Part shown: piece after piece, positions 34,105 to 41,511 of the stretch
How positions within the stretch are numbered: the stretch's first letter is position 1
How the letters are laid out: every line of letters begins with the position of its first letter
Translations under genes and position numbers: made by a program
Assembly: GCA_044508625.1 (NCBI GenBank)
Contig: JBIQHJ010000011.1
Location: 10,452-74,451, forward strand
Direction: 5' to 3'
Origin: Castellaniella sp044508625
GTDB lineage: Bacteria; Pseudomonadota; Gammaproteobacteria; Burkholderiales; Burkholderiaceae_B
Length of the DNA: 64,000 bases
The notes under the pieces: generated by a model
The model's database searches: none
Told to the model about the DNA's origin: nothing
What the model saw: the letters and a program-made list of their open reading frames with translations, nothing else

Positions 34105-35202
34105 ATGAAACTGGGCATCACCCATACCGTTCTTGCCGCCGGCGCCCTGATGGCCGCCCTGTCCGCGGGCGCGCAGGAACGTGTCGTCAACGTCTACAAC
34201 TGGGCCGAGTACACCGCGCCGGACACGATTCCGGGCTTCCAGAAGGCGACCGGGATCAAGATCCGCTACGACGTCTACGACAGCAACGACACGCTCCAGG
34301 CCAAGCTGCTGACCGGCAAGTCCGGCTACGACGTGGTCGTGCCCTCGACGCACTACGCGGCCCGCCAGATCGAGGGCGGCCTGTTCCAAAAGCTCGACCG
34401 CTCCAAGATCCCCAACTGGAAATACCTGGATCCGGCCCTGATGGAGCTCGTGGCCTCGGTCGATCCCGGCAACCAGTACCTCGTGCCCTGGGGCTACGGC
34501 ACCAACGGCCTGGGCTACAACATCACCAAGGTCCGCGAGCTGATGGGCGCCGACGCCCCGCTGCACTCATGGGACATGCTGTTCAAGCCCGAGAACGCCG
34601 CCAAGCTGCAGGGTTGCGGGATCTCGATCCTGGACGAGGCCGCCCAGGTGTTCCCGGCGGTCCTGCACTACATGGGCAAGGATCCCAACAGCAGCGAGCC
34701 CAAGGACTACGAGGCCGCGCTCGCCCTGCTCAAGACCATCCGCCCCTACGTGCGCCAGTTCAGCTCCTCGGGCTACATCGACGAGCTGGCCGCCGGCGGC
34801 CTGTGCATGGTCTACGGCTATTCGGGCGACGTGATGATCGCCGCGGCCCGCGCCCGCGAGGCGGGCAAGGCCTACACGATCGACTATTTCATTCCCGATG
34901 GCGGCGCCCCGGCCTGGTTCGACACGATGGCCATCCCCAAGAGCGCCGAGCACGTGGACGAGGCGCACGCCTTCATCAACTACATCGAGACGCCCGAGGT
35001 GCACGCGGCGATCACCAACACGATGTTCTATCCGAACGCCAACATGGAGGCGCGCAAGCACGTGGTCAAGGAGGTCGCCGAGAACCCCATGATCTACCCG
35101 CCCGCCGAGGTGGCGCGGACCCTGTTCGTGATCAAGCCCCAGCCCCTGCCCATCCAGCGCCTGCAGACGCGCATGTGGGCCGAGCTGAAGTCCGGGCGCT
35201 AG
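34105..35202 (+). CDS. potF: Polyamine ABC transporter, periplasmic binding protein
   Basis: This substrate-binding protein is of the PotD/PotF family (putrescine or spermidine). The 365-residue precursor has a signal peptide (MKLGITHTVLAAGALMAALSAGAQ). The mature start ERVVNVYNWAEYTAPDTI is the family N-terminus, and YGTNGLGYN and SYIDELA-like GYIDELAAGGLCMVYGYSGDVM are ligand-pocket segments. AGAGGGGG gives a strong Shine-Dalgarno. It heads potFGHI and is probably the best-expressed member. Putrescine specificity (PotF) is suggested by the PotFGHI-like order, not proven. Confidence 0.93.
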   Translation: MKLGITHTVLAAGALMAALSAGAQERVVNVYNWAEYTAPDTIPGFQKATGIKIRYDVYDSNDTLQAKLLTGKSGYDVVVPSTHYAARQIEGGLFQKLDRSKIPNWKYLDPALMELVASVDPGNQYLVPWGYGTNGLGYNITKVRELMGADAPLHSWDMLFKPENAAKLQGCGISILDEAAQVFPAVLHYMGKDPNSSEPKDYEAALALLKTIRPYVRQFSSSGYIDELAAGGLCMVYGYSGDVMIAAARAREAGKAYTIDYFIPDGGAPAWFDTMAIPKSAEHVDEAHAFINYIETPEVHAAITNTMFYPNANMEARKHVVKEVAENPMIYPPAEVARTLFVIKPQPLPIQRLQTRMWAELKSGR

Positions 35203-35207
35203 GCGGC

Positions 35208-36335
35208 ATGATGCAGGACGTGCGCGGCATGCCCCGCCAGGGCGAGGCCGATGACTTCGTGCGCATCGAGGACGTGGTCAAGATCTTCGGCGACACGGTG
35301 GCGGTGCAGTCCGTCAACCTCTCGGTGCGCCGCCACGAGATCTTCGCCCTGCTGGGCAGTTCGGGCTGCGGCAAGTCGACGCTGCTGCGCATGCTGGCGG
35401 GCTTCGAGGAGCCCACCTCCGGGCGCATCGTCCTCGACGACGAGGACATCACCCTGTTGCCCCCGCACCGGCGGCCGGTCAACATGATGTTCCAGTCCTA
35501 CGCGCTGTTCCCCCACATGACGGTCGAGGCGAACGTGGCCTTCGGCCTGCGGCAGGAGGGCGTGCCGCGCCACGAGATCCACGAGCGGGTCTTCGAGGCG
35601 CTGGACCTGGTCCAGATGGCGGGCTATGCGCGGCGCAAGCCGCATCAGTTGTCGGGCGGCCAGCAGCAGCGCGTGGCGCTCGCGCGCAGCCTGGTCAAGC
35701 GGCCCAAGCTGCTGCTGCTCGACGAGCCGATGTCGGCGCTGGACAAGCAGATCCGCCAGGCCACGCAGATCGAGCTGGTCAAGATCCTCGACCAGGTCGG
35801 CGTCACCTGCATCATGGTGACCCACGACCAGGAGGAGGCCATGACCATGGCCAGCCGCCTGGCCGTGATGACCGAGGGCCAGATCGTGCAGTGCGGCACG
35901 CCCTACGAGGTCTACGCCTTTCCGAATTCGCGCTTCGTGGCGGGCTTCATCGGCTCGACCAATCTGTTCACCGGGACCATCGACGTCGACGAGCCCGACC
36001 ACGTCCTCATCGGCAGCGACGCCCTGGCGCGGCCCCTGTACGTCAGCCACGGGGTCAGCGAGCCCCTGGGCATGGCGGTCCACGTCTCGATCCGTCCCGA
36101 GCGGATCCGCGTGCTGCGCGAGCAGCCCGAGACGGATTCCAACTGGGGCCATGGCATGGTGTCCCACGTCGCCTGGATGGGCAGCTATGCCCGCTACCAG
36201 ATCCGCCTGGACGCCGGGCAGGTGATCGAGGCGAGCGTCCCCAGCCTGGACTGGAACCAGGCCGAGGCGCCGGGCGTCGACGAGGAGGTCTACGTCTCGT
36301 GGGCGCACGACGCCGGCACGGTGCTCTCTACATGA
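35208..36335 (+). CDS. potG: Polyamine ABC transporter, ATP-binding protein
   Basis: This 375-residue ATPase has Walker A GSSGCGKSTLL, signature LSGGQQQRVALARSL, Walker B KLLLLDEPMSALD and H-loop MVTHDQEEA. The C-terminal 120 residues form the TOBE-type regulatory domain (IRPERIRVLRE). ATGs at 35208 and 35211 are adjacent; either may be used. It lies 5 bp after potF and overlaps potH by four bases. The long form with TOBE domain matches PotG/PotA. Confidence 0.95.
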   Translation: MMQDVRGMPRQGEADDFVRIEDVVKIFGDTVAVQSVNLSVRRHEIFALLGSSGCGKSTLLRMLAGFEEPTSGRIVLDDEDITLLPPHRRPVNMMFQSYALFPHMTVEANVAFGLRQEGVPRHEIHERVFEALDLVQMAGYARRKPHQLSGGQQQRVALARSLVKRPKLLLLDEPMSALDKQIRQATQIELVKILDQVGVTCIMVTHDQEEAMTMASRLAVMTEGQIVQCGTPYEVYAFPNSRFVAGFIGSTNLFTGTIDVDEPDHVLIGSDALARPLYVSHGVSEPLGMAVHVSIRPERIRVLREQPETDSNWGHGMVSHVAWMGSYARYQIRLDAGQVIEASVPSLDWNQAEAPGVDEEVYVSWAHDAGTVLST

Positions 36336-37246
36336 ACCTGCGCACGCTCGCGCGCCTGCGCCCCTCCGCCCGCCAGCTCGCCGTCGGCGTGCCCTACGTC
36401 TGGCTGGGGGTCTTTCTGCTGGTGCCGTTCCTGCTGGTGCTCAAGATCAGCTTTGCCGACCTGCAGTTCGGCATCCCGCCGTACACGCCGCTGGCGTCCC
36501 TCCAGGACCAGACCCTCCAGCTCGCGCTGCACCTGCGCGGCTACGTCCTGCTGTTCACCGACAGCCTGTACCTCGCGACCTACCTGAACTCGGTCAAGAT
36601 GGCCCTGGTCACCACGGTCTGCTGCGCCCTGATCGGCTATCCCATGGCCTACCAGATCGCGCGCTCGCGCCCGGCCACCCGCAACCTGCTGCTGCTGGGG
36701 GTGATCCTGCCGTTCTGGACCTCGCTGCTGCTGCGGGTGTATGCCTGGGTGGGGATCCTGCGCAGCGACGGCCTGCTCAACGGCCTGCTGATGAGCCTGG
36801 GCCTGATCGACGCGCCGCTGGAAATCTACCGCACCGACCTGGCGGTGTACATCGGCCTCGTGTACGCCTACCTGCCGTTCTTCATCCTGCCGCTGTACGC
36901 CAATCTCGTCAAGCTCGACCACCGCCTGCTCGAGGCGGCCTACGACCTGGGCGCGCGCCCCTGGCGCGCCTTCCTGCAGATCACCCTGCCGCTGTCGATG
37001 CCGGGCGTGATCGCGGGGGCCATGCTGGTGTTCATCCCCTCGGTGGGCGAGTACGTGATCCCCGAGATGCTGGGCGGGGCCGACACCCTGATGATGGGCC
37101 GCGTCATGTGGACTGAATTCTTCAACAACGCCGACTGGCCCATGGCGGCGGCGGTGACCTGCGTCATGGTCCTCCTGCTGCTGGTGCCGCTGTCGATCTT
37201 CCAGTACAACCAGGCGCGGCAGTTCGAAAAGGATCGCCGGCGATGA
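36332..37246 (+). CDS. potH: Polyamine ABC transporter, permease 1
   Basis: This inner-membrane permease of 304 residues has six predicted helices. The EAA loop that contacts the ATPase is LLEAAYDLGARPWRAFLQITLPLSMPGV. The first helix YVWLGVFLLVPFLLVLKISF and the periplasmic loop before helix 2 are usual for PotB/PotH. The start overlaps potG; the stop overlaps the potI ATG (37243) in an ATGA arrangement, just before an assembly gap. Confidence 0.94.
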   Translation: MNLRTLARLRPSARQLAVGVPYVWLGVFLLVPFLLVLKISFADLQFGIPPYTPLASLQDQTLQLALHLRGYVLLFTDSLYLATYLNSVKMALVTTVCCALIGYPMAYQIARSRPATRNLLLLGVILPFWTSLLLRVYAWVGILRSDGLLNGLLMSLGLIDAPLEIYRTDLAVYIGLVYAYLPFFILPLYANLVKLDHRLLEAAYDLGARPWRAFLQITLPLSMPGVIAGAMLVFIPSVGEYVIPEMLGGADTLMMGRVMWTEFFNNADWPMAAAVTCVMVLLLLVPLSIFQYNQARQFEKDRRR

Positions 37247-37447
37247 AGGGCAACCCGGTCCTGCGCTTCGTGGTCCTGGTGATCGGCTACGCNNNNNNNN
37301 NNNNNNNNNNNNNNNNNNNNNNNNNNNNNNNNNNNNNNNNNNNNNNNNNNNNNNNNNNNNNNNNNNNNNNNNNNNNNNNNNNNNNNNNNNNNCGGCGATG
37401 AAGGGCAACCCGGTCCTGCGCTTCGTGGTCCTGGTGATCGGCTACGC
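37238..37447. other. Assembly gap flanked by a 55-bp exact duplication
   Basis: Positions 37293-37392 are 100 N. The 55 bases before it (37238-37292) are identical to the 55 after it (37393-37447), both covering the potH end and potI start. A 100-N placeholder with a 55-base overlap is the signature of two contigs ending in the same assembler k-mer. The true sequence is probably continuous with one copy. The potI fragment at 37243-37292 is therefore not a second gene. Confidence 0.93.
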
Positions 37448-38204
37448 CTTCCTGTACGTGCCGATCGCCTGCCTGATGGCGTTTTCCTTCAACGATTCCA
37501 GCCTCATGACCTCCTGGTCGGGATTCTCGCTGCGCTGGTACGTCGAGCTCTTTCAGGACAAGGCGCTGCTCGAGGCGGCCCGCCTGTCGCTCGTGATCGC
37601 CGCCCTGACGGCGACCACCGCCGTGGCGATCGGCACCTGGGCCGGCTACGTGCTGGCGCGCATGGGCCGCTTTCGCGGCTTCGGCCTGTACATCGGCATG
37701 CTGAGCGCGCCGCTGGTGATGCCCGAGGTCGTGCTGGGGATCTCGCTGCTGCTGATGTTCGTCGAGATGTCCAAGCTGCTCGGCTGGCCCGAGGGCAACG
37801 GCGTCTTCACCATCTGGGTCGGCCACGTCACGCTGTGCATGGCCTACGTGGCGGTCATCATCCAGTCGCGGGTGCGCGACCTGGACCGCTCGCTCGAGGA
37901 GGCGGCGCTCGACCTGGGCGCCTCGCCGCTCAAGGTGTTCTTCCTGATCACCGTGCCCCTGATCTCGCCCGCGCTGCTGGCCTCCTGGCTGCTGGCCTTC
38001 ACCCTGTCGCTGGACGACGTCGTGGTGGCGTCCTTTCTCTCGGGGCCGGGCTACACCACCCTGCCGCTCGAGGTGTTCTCGCGCGTGCGGCTGGGCCTCA
38101 AGCCCGAGATCAACGCCCTGGCGACCCTGTTCATGCTGGTGGTCGGCATCGTGGTGGTCGCCGCCAACCGCGTCCAGGTGCGCCAGGCCCGCCGCGGCGC
38201 CTGA
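37398..38204 (+). CDS. potI: Polyamine ABC transporter, permease 2
   Basis: This 268-residue permease pairs with PotH. Six helices are visible from YAFLYVPIACLMAFSFN to LFMLVVGIVVVAANRV, with EAA loop SLEEAALDLGASPLKVFFLITVPLISP and FTLSLDDVVVASFLSGPG, a PotC/PotI motif. The intact copy begins after the assembly gap; its ATG normally overlaps the potH stop by four bases. The operon potFGHI ends here. Confidence 0.94.
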   Translation: MKGNPVLRFVVLVIGYAFLYVPIACLMAFSFNDSSLMTSWSGFSLRWYVELFQDKALLEAARLSLVIAALTATTAVAIGTWAGYVLARMGRFRGFGLYIGMLSAPLVMPEVVLGISLLLMFVEMSKLLGWPEGNGVFTIWVGHVTLCMAYVAVIIQSRVRDLDRSLEEAALDLGASPLKVFFLITVPLISPALLASWLLAFTLSLDDVVVASFLSGPGYTTLPLEVFSRVRLGLKPEINALATLFMLVVGIVVVAANRVQVRQARRGA

Positions 38205-38320
38205 GTTGGTCGAAGCTGGATGGGGGACGGGTCCCGAGCCCCGTGCCATTGGCCTTGGCGTGCCGGATGGGCCGTCCGGCTCCGGCCGGGAGGGGCGGGG
38301 GGCCGCCGGCGCGGGCCGGG

Positions 38321-38326
38321 TACAAT
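38321..38326 (+). promoter_or_regulatory. Likely -10 (TACAAT) upstream of rpiA
   Basis: TACAAT stands out in a very GC-rich stretch, 34 bp before the rpiA ATG. No clear -35 is seen at 16-18 bp. The predicted leader would be about 28 nt. Confidence 0.45.
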
Positions 38327-38360
38327 GGGCCCCCGCCCATCGCCGGAGCCGCGCGCCATC

Positions 38361-39138
38361 ATGCCCACCCAAGACCAGCTCAAGCAACAGGCCGCCCAGG
38401 CGGCCATCGACCATGTCCTGCCCCAGCTCAGGCCGGAGGACGTCCTGGGCGTGGGCACCGGCTCGACCGTGGACCTGTTCATCGACCTGCTGGCCGCGCA
38501 TCGGGGGGATTTCCGCGCGGCGGTGTCCAGTTCCGAGCGCAGCACGCGCCGCTTGCGGGCGGCGGGGATCGAGGTGCTGGACCTGAACGAGGTCCCGGCC
38601 ATGCCCTGGTACGTCGACGGCGCCGACGAGATCACCGGCGCGCTCGACATGATCAAGGGNNNNNNNNNNGAACGACGTGCTCGAAAGCGGCGATTCGATC
38701 CCCGTGTACGTCGACGGCGCCGACGAAATCGATGCGCGGCTGCGCATGATCAAGGGCGGCGGCGGCGCGCTCACGCGCGAAAAGATCGTCGCCTCGGTGG
38801 CGGACCGTTTCGCCTGCATCGTCGACGAGTCCAAGCTCGTCGACCGCCTGGGCCGCTTCCCCCTGCCCATCGAGGTGATCCCGCTCGCGCGCGAGGCGGT
38901 GGCGCGCGCCCTGCGGCAGCTCGGCGGGCGGCCGGTCCTGCGCGAGGGTTTCGTGACCGACAACGGCGGCCAGATCCTGGACGTCTCCGGGCTGTCGCTG
39001 GACGAGCCCGCGCAGTTCGAGGCGATGGTCAACAACATCCCGGGCGTGGTGTGCTGCGGCCTGTTCGCGATCTCGGGCGCGGACCTGGCGCTGGTCGCCG
39101 GCCCCGGGGGCGTGCGCGTCCTGCGCCGCGATTTGTGA
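38361..39138 (+). CDS. rpiA: Ribose-5-phosphate isomerase A, interrupted by gap and inconsistent join
   Basis: RpiA interconverts ribose 5-phosphate and ribulose 5-phosphate. The part before the gap (38361-38659) encodes TPTQDQLKQQAAQAAIDHVL, VGTGSTVDLFIDLL, SSSERSTRRL and YVDGADEITGALDMIKG. After ten N (38660-38669) the frame shifts and resumes at NDVLESGDSIPVYVDGADEID, then MIKGGGGALTREKIVAS and the normal C-terminus (FPLPIEVIPLA, FVTDNGGQILD). Thus the DGADE active-site segment appears twice with different flanking residues. A single gene cannot be read through; the two halves probably come from different strains or a bad join. The real gene is likely about 225 residues. Confidence 0.85.
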
Positions 39139-39469
39139 GGGCTGCGGCCGCGCACGCACGAGCATGATGCCGCGATGAGCCGTTCGCGCCCGGGCTGCCC
39201 GCCTTGCGGCCCAGCCTCGATGCCGCCATGGGCCGACCGCGCCGGCATGCGGTCATGATGCCGTCATGATCAGCGCTTAAGCTATGCCCATGGCATCGAG
39301 CCGTCGGCGTGGCGCCGGGCCGCGGCCATGGCATCGAGCCGCCGGCGTGGCGCCGGGCCGCGGGCACCGCATCGGGTCGCGGGCGTGGCGCGGGGCCCCG
39401 GCCATGACAAGGCGTCGCCGGGGTGCTACGCTTTGCGGTCATGCGATTCCCAGATATTGAGGTCAGGAC
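39139..39469. other. Intergenic region with 38-bp repeats upstream of phoU
   Basis: The 331-bp gap between rpiA and phoU contains no credible gene. Besides the tandem array it has GGTCATGATGCCGTCATGAT (39251-39270), a 10-bp direct repeat of the form (GG/CC)(G)TCATGAT, and AGCGCTTAAGC, a short palindromic patch at 39272-39282. A phoU promoter is not obvious, and no Pho box could be recognised. Confidence 0.6.
39288..39401. repeat. 3 x 38-bp tandem repeat
   Basis: Units at 39288-39325 and 39326-39363 differ at one position; the third (39364-39401) is more diverged, and a fourth begins CCATGACAAGGCG at 39402 before decaying. Each unit starts CCATGGCATCGAG and ends GCGCCGGGCCGCGG. It is unrelated in sequence to the 20-bp and 24-bp arrays. 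Confidence 0.88.
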
Positions 39470-40192
39470 ATGCTGGAGCACACCAACAAGCAATTCCATG
39501 CCGAACTCGAGACGACGCGCTCGATGTTCCTGCAGATGGGCGGCCTGGTCGAGTCCATGGTGCTCGACGGCATGCGGGCGCTGGCCGACGGCGAGCTCGA
39601 GCTGGTCGACAAGGTCCGCGAGCACGAGCGCCAGGTCAACCAGCTCGAGGTCAGCATCGACGAGCGCATCGGCCTGCTGATCGCGCGCAACCAGCCCACG
39701 GCGGTCGACCTGCGCCTGCTGCTGTCGATCTCCAAGATGCTGACCGACATGGAGCGCTGCGGCGACGAGGCGGTCAAGGTCGCCAAGGTCGCGCGCCGCC
39801 TCCACGAGGCCGACTCGTCCTACGAGCCGGTGGTCGAGCTGCGCCACATGGCCGACGCCGTGGCGGGCATGATCCGCGCCGCGCTCGACGCCTTCGCCCG
39901 CGAGGATCCCGTGGCCGCCGCCCAGGTGGTGCGCAGCGACAAGGAGGTCGACCGGGAATGGAAGGCCGCCCTGCGCCACATGATCACCTACATGATCGAG
40001 GATCCGCGCACGATCTCGCGCTCGATCGACCTGGTCTTCATCGCCCGCGCGCTCGAGCGCATCGGCGACCACGCCAAGAACATGGCCGAGCGGGTGATCT
40101 ACATGGTGCGGGGCGACGACGTGCGCCACATGGGCGTGAGCAACACCGAGCGCATGGCGCGCGGCGAGGCCCCCGAGCTCAAGGAAAAGTGA
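39470..40192 (+). CDS. phoU: Phosphate signalling complex protein PhoU
   Basis: PhoU links the Pst phosphate transporter to the PhoR kinase and limits Pho activation. The 240-residue all-helical protein has two PhoU repeats with the metal-binding (E/D)xxxD motifs, seen in MERCGDEAVKVAKVARR and ALERIGDHAKNMAERVIY. It begins MLEHTNKQFHAELETTRSMFLQMGGLVE. Unlike most genomes, no pst genes are next to it in this window. It ends 1 bp before the convergent yggX stop. Confidence 0.95.
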   Translation: MLEHTNKQFHAELETTRSMFLQMGGLVESMVLDGMRALADGELELVDKVREHERQVNQLEVSIDERIGLLIARNQPTAVDLRLLLSISKMLTDMERCGDEAVKVAKVARRLHEADSSYEPVVELRHMADAVAGMIRAALDAFAREDPVAAAQVVRSDKEVDREWKAALRHMITYMIEDPRTISRSIDLVFIARALERIGDHAKNMAERVIYMVRGDDVRHMGVSNTERMARGEAPELKEK

Positions 40193-40193
40193 A

Positions 40194-40466
40194 TCAGGCC
40201 TCGGGGGGCACGTAGCCCCGGGCCTCGACGTCGCGGTCCTCGAACAGGAATTCCTGCATGCGGCCCGAGAGGAACTTGCGTGCGTCGGCGTCCGCCAGGC
40301 TGAGGTGGTTTTCGTTGACCAGGCGCGTCTGGATGTCCAGCCACTTGGCCCAGGCGTCCTTCGAGATTTCGCGCCAGATCCGCACGCCGAGATCGCCGGG
40401 GTAGGGCGGGTAGTCCAGCCCCTCGGCCTCGCGGTTCAGTTTGCGGCAATGGATCATGCGAGCCAT
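40194..40466 (-). CDS. yggX: Probable Fe(2+)-trafficking protein (YggX, oxidative damage protection)
   Basis: YggX is a small protein that protects Fe-S clusters from oxidative damage and may move iron. The 90-residue sequence has the conserved N-terminus MARMIHCRKLNREAEGLDYPPYPGDLG, with the single Cys7 known to be important, and the helical body AWAKWLDIQTRLVNENHLSL. Length matches E. coli (91). It is read alone, convergent with phoU. 46 bp upstream lies the end of rfbD. Confidence 0.96.
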   Translation of the reverse strand: MARMIHCRKLNREAEGLDYPPYPGDLGVRIWREISKDAWAKWLDIQTRLVNENHLSLADADARKFLSGRMQEFLFEDRDVEARGYVPPEA

Positions 40467-40512
40467 GTGTATCGACCTCCAGGCGGCTGTGCTGTCGTCA
40501 TCCGTGCAGCCC

Positions 40513-41511
40513 TCATTGTAGTCCCTCGGGGGCCCGTGCCAGCGCATCCAGCGTCCGTGCCAGGCCGATGCGCCAGTCGGGGGGCGGGCGGCCCAGCAGC
40601 GCCGCGAGTTTCGAGCCGTCGAGCCGGCTGTCGGCCGGCCGGGGCTCGGGCGAGGGCCAGTCGGCCGAGGCGATGGCGCGCAGCCGGGGCGGGTGCTCGA
40701 GCAGGCCGCGGGCGAGGGCCTCGTCGAGGATTTCCCGGGCGAAGCCATGCCGGCTCATCCAGGGTTCGCCGCCGAAATGATAGATGCCCCCCGGCGCGGC
40801 GGGCCGCATGGCGAGCTCGAGCAGGACCGCGGCCAGGTCCCCGGCCCAGGTGGGGCCGCCGAACTGGTCGTCGGCGACGTCCAGCGCCCCGCGCTCGCGC
40901 CCGAGCCGCAGCACGGTCTTGACGAAATTGCCCCCGTGGGCGCCGAACACCCAGCCCGTGCGCAGCACGATGCCGTCCGGCGCCCGGCGCAGCGCCTCCC
41001 GCTCGCCCTCGAGCTTGCTCAGGCCGTACGTGTTGATCGGATTCGGCGGGTCGTCCTCGACGTACGGGCGGCCGGCGCGGCCGTCGAACACATAGTCGGT
41101 GGAGACATGCAGCAGCCGCGCGCCGCGCCGCGCGCAGGCGCGCGCCAGCAAGCCGGGCGCCTCGGCGTTGACGGCCATGGCCAGCCCGCGCTCGGCGGCG
41201 GCCCGGTCGACGACCGTATAGGCGGCCGCATTGATGACGACGTCGGCGGGGTGCCGGTCCAGCCAGGCCTCGATGGCATCGGCGCGCGTCACGTCCAGCC
41301 TGGCCCGGTCGGCAAAGGTGAGGTCCGCCACGGCCGGGTCTGTACAGGCCGAGCCTGGCGCGGCCCGGCCGTCGGAGGCCGTCCCTTCCTGCACGGCCCC
41401 GTCCGCGCAGGCGGCGGGCGCCGGGGAGGTCGATCGGGCGATCCGGTCTCGCAGCGAGCGGCCCAGTTGCCCGCCGGCGCCCGTCACCAGGATGCGCAAG
41501 GAGGCCGACAT
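40513..41511 (-). CDS. rfbD: dTDP-4-dehydrorhamnose reductase
   Basis: RfbD reduces dTDP-4-keto-L-rhamnose to dTDP-L-rhamnose with NAD(P)H. The 332-residue protein has the Rossmann loop ILVTGAGGQLGRSL, INAAAYTVVDRAA, STDYVFDG and YGLSKLEGE (YxxxK). After GGQLGRSLRDRI comes an insert of about 30 residues, rich in Ala, Gly, Cys and Asp (STSPAPAACADGAVQ and onward), before the beta strand DLTFADRARLDVT. Relatives as I know them lack it, which explains the length above the usual 290-300. The start overlaps the rfbB stop by one base (TGATG). Confidence 0.93.
   Translation of the reverse strand: MSASLRILVTGAGGQLGRSLRDRIARSTSPAPAACADGAVQEGTASDGRAAPGSACTDPAVADLTFADRARLDVTRADAIEAWLDRHPADVVINAAAYTVVDRAAAERGLAMAVNAEAPGLLARACARRGARLLHVSTDYVFDGRAGRPYVEDDPPNPINTYGLSKLEGEREALRRAPDGIVLRTGWVFGAHGGNFVKTVLRLGRERGALDVADDQFGGPTWAGDLAAVLLELAMRPAAPGGIYHFGGEPWMSRHGFAREILDEALARGLLEHPPRLRAIASADWPSPEPRPADSRLDGSKLAALLGRPPPDWRIGLARTLDALARAPEGLQ

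Noticed and set aside
37243..37292. Truncated extra copy of potI
   Set aside because: It is identical to the first 50 bases of the intact copy and borders a 100-N gap, so it is a contig overlap and not a duplication.
39288..39401. CRISPR array or IS remnant
   Set aside because: The 38-bp units are back to back without spacers, and no transposase fragment or terminal inverted repeats are visible.
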